Below, in pieces: positions 46,201 to 58,200 of a stretch of 64,000 nucleotides of DNA. Location: assembly GCF_964204645.1 (NCBI RefSeq), contig NC_134029.1, positions 9,104,850 through 9,168,849 on the forward strand, written 5' to 3'. Numbering within the stretch: position 1 is the first letter of the stretch; each line of letters begins with the position of its first letter. The stretch is from Tubulanus polymorphus. Its lineage: Eukaryota; Nemertea; Palaeonemertea; Tubulaniformes; Tubulanidae. The position numbers and the translations under genes are program-made. The notes beneath the pieces were generated by a model that worked only from the letters and a program-made list of their open reading frames with translations, did not search any database and was not told where the DNA came from.

Positions 46201-49200
46201 AGGAGTAATTGACACTACATAGTGCAATTCCTGAGTGCTAATGGGTTAAATGAGCACCTACCACTGATATTGGAACATCCTTTATAAATATAAAATTTGT
46301 TACAATTTCTTGTGGAAATAAACTATTATTATTATTATATTGATCTGCCTTATGTATCTAGTTCATGTGTTGACCCCTAGGTGGTGCTCCTACAGAATAG
46401 CCATATTTTATGAACTGATAAGTCTGATTTTGATGAAACTTTGTACACATCATACCGGGGTAGTACTGCATTTAAACCAACAAGGCAGAAAACCTGTTGT
46501 TGCTGCTTTGCCAGCTATATTCTTATTTAGTTATTGTTAATTTAATGATTTCGTAATTCTGTTAATTTCATCCTTTTGGATAGTAATGATTTGTACTTAT
46601 GAACAAATTCAAATGTTTTCAGAGTCTCCTCGAGGAATCGGGTATAAACGTTGAAGAAGCTGCTACGGCTCATGCTCCAGACGATACTTCTTCAAGTGAA
46701 TCGTTAGATTTACATCTCGCACCAACTCAACAATCGCAGTTGTTGGTAATGATCTGATGCGTTCATTGAACTCTCAATTATCCGCCGTAATTGAGACTGA
46801 AAAATTTGGCAGATGATACAGTGTTGACTGATGGCAGTTTTGACGAACATTTATCATAAGAAAAAATTCCATACAAATGAAAATGAACTTTTTGGTTCTC
46901 GGGTTGCGGTTACGAGACCCTTATTTTCGTACTGTCTGTGTATCTGTCTTTCAGCTACTTAGCTTCTTTGATAGTGGCTCTATTTCTTATTCAGGCCAAG
47001 AATGGTTGTCTTATTTTGTGATGAGGGAATTGATTTCTTTGCATTCGTCTGTTTCATGCAGTAATTTACTGCATGAAACAGATGAATAGTACGTAGGTCT
47101 GCTTCTTATCGCAGTGAGAATTTTGAATAATCATTTGAAGGCCCATGATATTGAATTTATGGGGTGTTTCAGTTTGAAATATTTTGATAACTATCTAAAT
47201 GAGAAGTTACTTCTGTGTTTCAAGCCAACAGTAGGTGCCTTACACAGGCACATAGACTCAGACATAAAATGAAAACATTAAGCAGGGTTCTTACAGTTCA
47301 GGAATATCAGGGAATTCTAGATTTATTATTCATGTAGGGAACATCAAGGAATTCTTACTTTCTTTCTTCTTGAAATTCGGTATTTGAATTTTTGTTCTGG
47401 CTGGTGACGAGTGACACGATGAGCGTCTTGATGAGAAACAGTGCCTACTGAAGATATCTGATTTAATCGAGGAATTTTTGGTTAACGCTCAGGGAAATAT
47501 CAGGGAATTCTGTCAGAACCCATCCTTCCTCAGCAGGGATTCAAACCTGATAGCATCGCTAGACTCAGCCACAGCACAAAACCCTGCCACACTAGAGAGG
47601 ATGTGCAGGTTTGCCGCACGGAAAGTTGCGACATAGCTTGTATAATCGCTGAGGCAAATCTCTCGGAAAAATGATTATAAGTTATTGAAATACAGTGCCA
47701 TACCATGTTTAGAATTTCCTAAGCATCTTAAATTGTTTTTTAATTTCATTGTGTAGCATATACAGGATGATGAAAATGAGCATGAAGACGATGATGAGCA
47801 AAAACGAGAATCCAAATCACGGCCTGCTACAGTATCATCTGCTACAGAATCGCATGTGATAGAATCATCTGCTACAGTATCGCCTGCTACATTATCATCC
47901 ACTGCCCCATCATCTGCTGCTGTGGCACTGTCAACTGCCCGTTCTGTTTCTCAAACAGGTGAAAATTTCAGTAAATTATCTTAAAAATTGCCCAAAATCT
48001 CTGGTAGTCCCTTACAATGATAAATGATTCGTTTATACGTTTTTAGCCTACCTCCTCTGGCAGGGATTCAAATCTAAATAAATGGCATTGCTAGACTCAG
48101 CCATGGCGCGTAACCCTGCCACACTAGAGCGGGTGCTCAGGTGTGCTGCACGAAAACTTGGGGCACCAACCAGATGATTGCGCGTTGTGTAATCCCTAAG
48201 GCAAATTTCTCGGATAAACTGTATAACTATAACTATTAGATGGAAAATCTGGGCTAAAATAAAACAGGATTTCTGAAATCATCCAAAACAGGATTTCTGA
48301 CATCATCTAATAAGTGATTTATAAATGAGTCTTAACGATGCCATCAGGTTCGAATCCCTGTCGTGGGAGGGTGATGCCAACTTGAAAATCTCATTGAAGA
48401 TTTATCAGTATTGTGTTTCTATGAAATTGGCTCCAGGAATATTCGGTAGATTCATTCAATATTCAAGGCTAAAAAGAACTTTGAAACTTTTTCTTGTAGG
48501 TCCAAATGATGTAGGAAAAGATGTTCCTGCTAACAAGAGCATGCCACTTTTTACTCCGCCTCAAAATCCGAATCCTGACGAAAATGGTAATTCTTTACAA
48601 AAGAGGTGAGTAATACAATGACGATGTATGTTGTTCACCATCAAAAGTATTTCTCATTATTCTATGAGAGCAATGTAATTTTATCATGTTTGTTATTCCT
48701 GCATTTGTTAGAGTTAGTATTATCATTCCAATACATTCCTATCTGTCAATCTCAAACATAGATTTATATCGATTTCTTATCTAATGAAAGCCTTAATTTT
48801 TTAGCAATTACAACGCTGATAGTGCATCAGACATCGCTTCATCCCATCTGGAATCCGTTTCGGTCGTCACCGCCGAACAATCGATCGGCGCTTCATCATC
48901 AACGTTCGTGGCTTGTAGCGATACAGCTTCCGAAGATGTAGTTGCTACGAGTAATCAAAGAGACGTCACGACCTCAACAGTCACACAGGCAGTAGGAGCA
49001 ACTGAGCCTGTTGTATCGGTACCAGAAGAAGATGAAAATACGCAAATTTATGATCAGCAGGATTCCGTTTTACAGCCTCAGCCTGTCGAAATGCCTGTGT
49101 CAAGGTAAGCGTTAAGTGTGGTTTGTGAATATGGGTGTAGGCGTATTCTGTTATGATTAGTTACCAAAAAGCACTATGATCTCATTGAAATATAAGCTAC

Positions 49201-52200
49201 TGTAGATTTAAGGAATTCAAAGTGTTAACTTTATTTTCTCAGCGCTACTGAGACAGCACCTACCACCAGCTCGGTACCTGCTTCTGACCAGTGCGTTCCC
49301 CATACAGTGCCAACGAGTGAACAGGAATCGAAAAGCGAAGATGCCGTTATCGTTCCGGACCTGACACACGGGAGTACGTTCAATGCCGGCGCTTACTCTC
49401 AACCGCCTGTGGTGTCGGTTTCATCTCTGCACGGCGATGAACTGTCCGATGTAACATTATACCAATCGACTCGCACATCAACGAGGGACATGTACGATAT
49501 GCACGACTCACAGTCGCAACGTGACTACAATGAACACCTCGAAATACTGCAACAGCGCCATCGTTTGTCCAGGAAAAATAGAAAGGTGACGAATGTTACA
49601 AAAAAATGCTTTGAAACTTTATGAACATGAATGTAATAAATATGACATCTGTAAACCCCATAAAAATGTGAAGAGTAAAATGGAAATGGGATATTGGACA
49701 CTTATTGTTCTGATCCTTAGACCTGCAAATATTCTAGTATATTCTAAATACTGAGCAAGAAATGTTTTTATTTACTGATTTGTTTCATTATTGATATACT
49801 GCCTCTTTATCAATGCCTTTTTATATTTTCGTTATAGCGAGCATTTGAACCATACCAAGGATTCTCATCAACTCCTACAGATGAGGTGTGTACATTTTGT
49901 GCTTTTGGTGCTATAATTCTTTTCTGATCTTGACTAACCGCGGTATGAAGCTAATATGGGCCAAGCGCTAAAAAGTTAAAGAGCCGTTTTCCCAATTTGA
50001 TCTCTAGGGGGCGCTGTACGGGTGGCACTTGTAAAATCTTTAAATCACTTCTTGTCCTACAATTATAATCCAATCTTGACGAAACTTGGTATATAGACAC
50101 TACAGGCCAAGGGACAAAATGTTATAGAGCCGTTTTCCTTTAGGGGCGCTGTACAGGTCACACTTGTAAAATATTTAAGTCTACTAGTCCTACAATTATT
50201 GTCTGATGTTGACGAAACTAGGTATGTAGATACTATGGGTTAAAAAGTTATAAAGCCGTTTTCCAAATTTTAGGGGGTGCTGTACGCATGGCACTTGTAA
50301 AATCTTTAAATCGCTACTCGTCCTACAATTATTATCCAATCTTGACAAAGCTTGCTATGTTGATATTATGGGTCAAGGGCTAAAATGTTATTGAGCCGTT
50401 TTCCCAATTCGACCTCTAGGGGATGCTATACAGGTCACACTTGTAAAATCTTTCAATTGCTACTAGTCTTACAACAATTATCTGATCTTGACAAAACTTG
50501 GTATGTAGAAACTATGGGTCAAGGGCTAAAAAGTTATAGAGCCGTTTTCTGGATTTGAACACTTGAGCGTGCTGTACAGGTGGTCCTTGTAAAATCTCAT
50601 CATAAAACAGCAGAGCTGTATCAGCCGACAGGCTGCTTGTTTCATTCATTTCATTTATATGTTTCTCAACCTTATTCAGATTAAGTTCTGCAAAATTGGT
50701 TCGACATCATATGTACTTCCTGAAACCTGAAACTCGCGCTCAATGTCGTAAAAATGAGTCAGGTTAAGCAAAAAGAAAAAAATGAAAACTACCGGTTATC
50801 ATGTGATGCATGAATTAAAGCCTGCATCATTCAGACAACTGTACATTAGAATAATTCTCCCACCAGATATGATATGGTTTAAACCTAGTAAAGATGGGAA
50901 AAGTACAAAGGAATTTTGTGTCTGATTTAATACCATCAATAGAAGCTGCCATCTATCACCAAAGGAAGCGTTTGTAATTCTTGAATATATATTCTTATAC
51001 ATTATGACATGACCAGAAAAGGGATCTCGCTGCCCATACTGAAACAGATTCATGGAAAACAAAAATAAGAGATCACTTTGATGCGTAGAGATTGCTCCTA
51101 TTAGATTTGCTGTACTCGAGTATAGGCCTATGTTTGATATTTCTAGGATGAAAACTGTGACCGCAATGCAGAAGTGGAAGTGAAATACGTAACTAGCGTG
51201 CGAATAAGTAAATGTTATTTCAAGCGTGGAAAAATGCTGACATCGCAAGTTGTCGAGGTACACCTTTCACTATCTCTCATCCTCGACAGGGATTTGAACC
51301 TGATGGCATCGCAAGACCCTGCCTGTCTGATTAGCTTTAGTGCGCGTGTACTCGTGGGCCTAGCCAAACCTGTTGCACAATTGCTTAGACAAATTCGTAA
51401 CCTATTGGCCTAAATTGAATAACCCAGGCGGAAGTGAAATTCTGATTTGCTTATAATGATATCATGACTTAGCTGTGCACTGGGGCTAATCAGGAGGAAT
51501 TCATGCCAGCAGGTTCAAATCCCTGTCATCTGTTGGGGTTGGGTATGTATTTGATAAACTGAAGCCTGAATGTTAACCTCATATTCATCAACTTTTATTG
51601 TTTAAGGAAAAAATAATTGATTCGCGAACAGATCCTCCACCATCGTCTTCATTATCATTGGGAAGTACTGGATCAAGTTCGGGACATTTAGGTGACATTA
51701 GTTCCCTCTCGAAGTCGAGTGGCTCCTCTGACAACATTCCTCAATCAGCTAGGTTTGTATGTTCAGCATTAATCTGTCTTAATCTTGTTGAATATGCTTG
51801 CCATCTTGTTAATTTTCCCAAATTGTCTGGAATTTGCGATTTTCTCGATAAAGTTTAAGGTCCATGGAACCCTTGTTTTCGGATGCAATCCAACATTCTG
51901 ATGTTAAACGTATCACGTTTCTAGTACCGGAGAAGTAGGAATTACATCTGTTGACTTATCACCCATACGAAACAGTCAACCAACGGTCAGTACAGAGCAG
52001 CCTGAATCATGTCAGCGAACGCCGCGTGTTTTACACGCCACGCCGACCAGTCGAAATCTACAGACAACATCATCATCCGACCTATCACCGATAAGTAAGA
52101 CGACCCCCTCGGCCATGGCGAGTGCTCACACGGCTGGTGAACTATTGAGCAGCGGTACCATGATCGGCGCGCAACCGTCTTCGGAAGATTCAGAGTCCTT

Positions 52201-55200
52201 CATCAGGCCGAAGCAAATACGTAAGTAACATGAGCGAGAGGCATCCCCAGTCAAAATCATTGGGTGGCATGTTTGAAAAAAAAAACCTGGGCTTTTTAGC
52301 TAGAGTTTTGATATATGGTGACAGCATTCTGCTGATAAGTAAGCAGGTTGGTTATTTTGAACAATTGTTTGTGTATTCAGCGGAGATGCTGTTGATTTTG
52401 CGAATCTGGTATTCACTGGCTGGAAGATTCTTACCAATTTCATCTTAAAACACATTGCTTTTGCCGTCAAAATGCTGGCATGGGTTGTTGATTGATCTGT
52501 CCCTGTGATCAATAAAAATGATTTCTAAAATCTGGGGGTCAGTGCAGCTTGTCTTGAAGGGTATTACTTACAGTCTAATTAATCAAAATATGGAGTGACA
52601 TATCGTGATAGCTAATAAATTCAGTACTATTTACCGGTATGTGTTTTCTCATTAAAGATACTGCAAGAAGTACTGCCTCTTCAGGGAACAGTAGTACAGA
52701 ATTGAAACTTTCTAAAACTGACACAGCATTGGCAGCGATTGAAATCAGGTGAGGATATCATTAGTTGATGCGTTCTTTTACCGTTTGACAACTTTTTGAT
52801 CCCTGTAACAAGTCTACTAGTCTTTTTGGGTAATGGTCTAGACAGCGTCACTGTCCATATGGTACAGTAAAATCTGGTGGGTAGCAGAGAAGCCTTTTAT
52901 ACCGCTACAAAATGATAACAGTGTAAATTACAATTTATTATCTCAACCTATTATTATCATTGTGTACATTATTTTACAAAATGTTTTGTAAAATGATGGA
53001 AGAAACGGCTTGATTTTATTGTAGGCCTTTTGCTATAGATTTCCTGAAGAAAGTAGGGACTAGCCTACATTAGAAGCAATTTGAGTAAAAATCTGAATGA
53101 TAGCCCAACTTTAATACATGCGAAGAATTAAAGAAAAGCGACTCAGTTGTTAAGAATTCATAGTACTGGAGTAGACAACCAAAAGTGCAAGTGTAATCAA
53201 GATCCAATGAAAAGTGATTTGAAGTAGAAGCTGAAGGTGACAGTAGATGACTGACAGATAGACAGTCACCCCCTGATATATTTCTTGATATTCCAGTTTG
53301 ATTATTAATATTTTATGGTCGAAGACCATACAGGGATCGTCGCTGGTAAAAATTCTGCCGTTCACCGAACAACACCCGTAGTATCACTACTGCCATGGAT
53401 ATAGTCCCATAATGCTGTATCGACATAGAACTGATAATCCGATAAAAAGTTGGCTGTAACGCGTTATTTGCCTATATTCATGATCCTAGCTATTGAATAT
53501 CATAGCTGTACCTAAGGTCCCAAAATCGTGGTGAATTATGGAGGCCCACGAAGGGCTCACCATATCAGTGAATTGTCTATATCGGTTTTACTCAGCAATG
53601 AAGTGTTATCCCCATCACTATCCTCACAGGTGCTCGCGTACTAATACATTCGTAAGGAGTTCATGGAGCTGCGCAGTTCATGGTTTACGCTGACAGGCAG
53701 AGTATCGGTAGGGTGGTCTCTGCTGTGTTTGTCAGTCGCTAGCCAGGATTTTATTTCTTGAAAGCGCTGCGAGTGAAGGATTTTCTTCATGCAATGAAAG
53801 TTACCAGTAATGCCAGCCGGTATCACATATCACGCCATTCAATGCTGTATTCTCGGGGAATACCCCGAGTGAGTTATAGTACATGTAATAGCAGACTAGA
53901 GACAGCGGCGCTGTATACACACAGGCCGACTCAGATTGACTGACGAAAGAAAAACTGTTCGGCGCGCGGTACTAGAAAAAAAGATATAATGAGATACGCA
54001 GGGTTTCCGTGATCGTTAAAAAATGTCCGTTCTCATTATTTGTGAAAAAAATGTACAAGCGAATCTATGCCGAGTCGAGCACATCAGGCGTCAAGCCCAA
54101 GGCAAAGGGGAAAGTTTTGAGGATTTTTAGAGGCATTTTAGGTGCATTTCTATGTTACCATGTGGTTTTTGCGTAATAAAATCTCCCACTAGTACCCGTA
54201 GTAGTCCATGGCACATGAACTTCATTCATCGAAGCATCATACGCACAGAGAACACAGTTTCATTGGTTAACGTGTGGACTATACCATTATGGGAAATAGG
54301 GTGGGTAGGATGTCTGGGACGATTACACTATGCTTTTTAGGGAATGTAGATCCACGCATTTTATTATTGAAAAAGATCGTTATATTGAAATAAACTAAAA
54401 TAAGAACACTTTAATGTCTTGAGAAAAAAAATAATCAGTTTATTATCACATCACAATGCCTCAAAGAATTTTTCAGGACTAGGGGAAAATAGGACCACTT
54501 TTGTCCGGGGGAAAATGTCCATAATGGTGAAAAGAAACCCTGGAAACCCATGAATTGCTTTCACTAATAAAACTGATATCTCCTCATGCACTGTCTTCGA
54601 CCATATGGACCTTTTGGTCCTCTTGTTTGAATTTTTATACCTTTGACGGTGTACAATACTCAAACTGCCATAGTAATTGAACAAAAAAGTAAAATATTTT
54701 GCATCATGACAGGAACTGACTTCACACCTACCGCAGTATATCAATACTATTTGCATGTCGCTAAATTATTTGCTACTGTTTTGAAATTGGCGTTGACAAT
54801 ATAATAGAGAATGAAATTGATACAAGAGTTCAGAATGGAAGTGACGTTGTAAGCGGTATTCGCTTCCTCGATTCTTTTGCCCGATAAGAATTCACTGAGT
54901 TTTGACGTAGAACCTGGAATTTCTAGCAATAGAAATACGAAGCTCATCGTAATCACCATTTTCGTCGCTTTTGATTCGGATAGTTTCAAGTTCAGTTCGT
55001 TCGTCATTTCTTTGCGCACCATCAGTTTCACATACAGAACGATCAGAAGCATGATATTTGCGATGAGAACCGCTAACGTCGGTACAATTGCTCGAAGTAA
55101 GGGATCGATTAAAACATTGAAAGTGTTGAAAATTTTTTGATGAGCTTCAGACCTATATGCAACTGTTTCTTCTACGCATATGTTTCCATGTTTGTACATT

Positions 55201-58200
55201 GTGGTGAGCGTGGCAGGGTAGTACATGCCAAAACAAACAGATAAAGATGCGGTCAGAAATATAGCTTTTTTCAAACTTGACGTAGTGATTATTATCCCTG
55301 CTTTAAGCGGCATTAAAATTGTAATAAGACGCTCGACTTGTATCAAAACGGTAAACCAGTTTCTTAACAGCAGAGACGCTTTGTAGAATATGACTGAGCC
55401 GATGTAAATTTTCGGTTTGACGTTCCATGGCCAATAACGCGCCATGGCATCGTTGCCGACTTTCGCGAACAGCAAAAAATAACGAAATGATTCGAGGATG
55501 AATTGTGCGACTAAGAACAGATTATCGATAACCGCTAACACGGTCAGTAGAAATGCCGATCGATGGTTGTATTTCAAACGCACGAAAATCAAAATAACCA
55601 ACAAGTTCAATGTGATTCCTACGAAAATAAACGGCGGTAAAACAAACGCATTCATCCGCCAGCGCCCGCTCCCAAAAGTCGGACAGTCCGCCGTGTTATT
55701 CAAGCGCGCATCTGACATATCCTGAAATTAGCTATTGCTGAAATTCAATCAACTCCGCGAAGCTTGTCTCGTTTTAATGAGGATTTTGTTACACGATGCC
55801 TTACGGCTCGGTGTAGATGTAGTTTTAGATGATTTTTTTCATGATATCACAATTCAGAAAATTCGATCTTTTAATAGACATCTGAATCCAATTATTTCAC
55901 TGCAAATATGTACGTATCTATATGTATGTGGTGTATATGTATGAATATATATGTAGCAACACTGGAATCACATATGCTAAGGAGCAAGCACTTTAACCGA
56001 ATTTCATTTTTAGAACTTTCCAATCTACCATATCATTGGCCCTGCTAATAAGATATCACATGTAACGACTATATATTTTTCTATTGGAAAATTAAAAACT
56101 GTTGCCTGTAACAGTTTTTAATTTTCCAATAACCATAAATAAATAAACCTTCATTTTAGTCTTCAGAGAACTTGAAAGGAAAACATTGACATTTTAATAG
56201 CATTAGTGTTTTAACAACTACCACCTTTAGAGTTTTAACAACTACCACCTTTAGTCCAGTATACTCGGCAGGAAAGCGCATTGAAAGAAAGATGTTTTTA
56301 GCATTTCTTCGCTGTTCATTGCATACATTGTTGTGAAGAAGTCATGTTTGATATTCTTCCTACTGTTTACAACTATAGTATCTGAATTTTGAATTTGCGG
56401 TGATATTTTTCATATTTTCACGTTGTTTCGTTTTCATTTCATAGTCCAGAAATACCAGAAGCTCCATTGCCAGGAAAATCATGTTTGCAGTCGGCTACAG
56501 ATAGTAACTCGGATGAGCCAGTTGTTCTTGACTCAGGTACATTATTTGGGCTTACATTATCTGAGTCCATTATGACTTTATTTTCTGCCATATAGATATA
56601 TTTTGAATATTTGTTAATGTATTGCTTTTCCATTTTATTCATACTTCTAGTTTTTCAGAAATAAATGTACTACAGAGAAAATATGATTTTAGATATTTTG
56701 TTTGCTTTGTAGGTGTAGCGGTCATGGCCAAGTGGAGTGATGGATTCTATTATCCAGGTCATATTATCTGTAGGGAGGCAAATGGAAAGTGAGTACGGTA
56801 TTGAATTTTTGAGAGACACCTTGGGTGACATTATATTTTACTCAACATGCGCGGGTCCGCTTTTGCGTTCTACACACTTCAAATAACCTGCAAATTTCTT
56901 GAGAAATTGGGTAGCTCTGATGGGGTAGGTCCAGGGATGAAACCTATTGAAGATTACATTTCTCGCTCATCTAAAATGGCCACCACAGCGGACATATTGA
57001 ATTTTTTGTTAGAGCTCTACACACATCAAATGAAATTTCTTTTAAACTTGGTTTGTGTAATGGGGTAATTGATGATACCTATGGAGAATTAGCTTTCTCG
57101 CTCTTCTAATAAGGCTACCACGGCGAACTTCTTGAATTGATAATCTAAGTATTTAATTTATCAATGATTTCTCTGATGATGGAGAATTCGGTTCAACCAA
57201 AGACAGGCTATTGACTAAGTACGTAACTAAGAAATGCATACTCTTCATTATTTCTGATTGGTAAACCTCTTTGCCAGTGGCAAGTTATTCATTGTAGCTA
57301 ACTAGGCAAATCTTGTGTCTGGATAAACAAAGGTCTATCTTCGGGCTGCTTTTGCCAGGTCTTCATCAGCATATAGGCCAAATTGTCTAAAGCCCAATCG
57401 TTGATAGTTCTTTTTAATCAGGTTAGAGAAAAGTTGAACTGCTTGGCGCTATAGGGAAAGGGGATTTTAAAAGATGTATATTATATTCTACAGATTTCTC
57501 ATACACTACGATGATGATGGTGATATTCGACCTGCCAAGCTGACTGATATTCTGCCGTTGAGAACGCTGAATATGGGTCAGGACGTAATGGCTTGTATCA
57601 ATGATGAATACATTCGTGGGGTTATTGAACATGTTGACTCATCTGACTTGGAGAACTGCACGTATACTATAAAACTCATTAGTGGAACCAGTGAAGTGTA
57701 TGTATTTCAACAAATTCTTTTCTCTGCCATCTTTAAATGATTCCTCCATAACATTTGGATTGATAAAACTTAGAATTAATGAAAAAATGCAATTGATTAT
57801 TATAAAATATGAGACAATCTTCTGTTCCTAGCAAACATTGAAAAGGGTTTGTTTTAGGTCTACTATCAAGCGGGGAATAAACACAAAAGTAGCCCATTTT
57901 TACATTCACTTTTGTCATTCTTGATCTCTTATTCTAGGTTTCCTCGCAGTAAAGTTATACTGACAAAAATTCAAGCAAAGCCTCTCTTAAGACCAGCCAT
58001 TTATACCACTGTCAAAAATCCTTGCCCTACACTAGGAGATGTCACACTAGGTATGTTAATCAGTTTATAATATAAACCTTGTCTACACTAGCGCATTGTA
58101 CCCGGGTTTCAACGTACCCGGGTTCAATGAAAACCTGTTTCTAAAACCCAGGTTTGCGGAAAACTCTGCATTGAACCCGTGTTTCGAGCGTAGTGGAGAT

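Noticed and set aside
55498-55725. Plus-strand frames across the nested receptor
   Set aside because: Shadows of the minus-strand receptor gene; no domain and no splice support.
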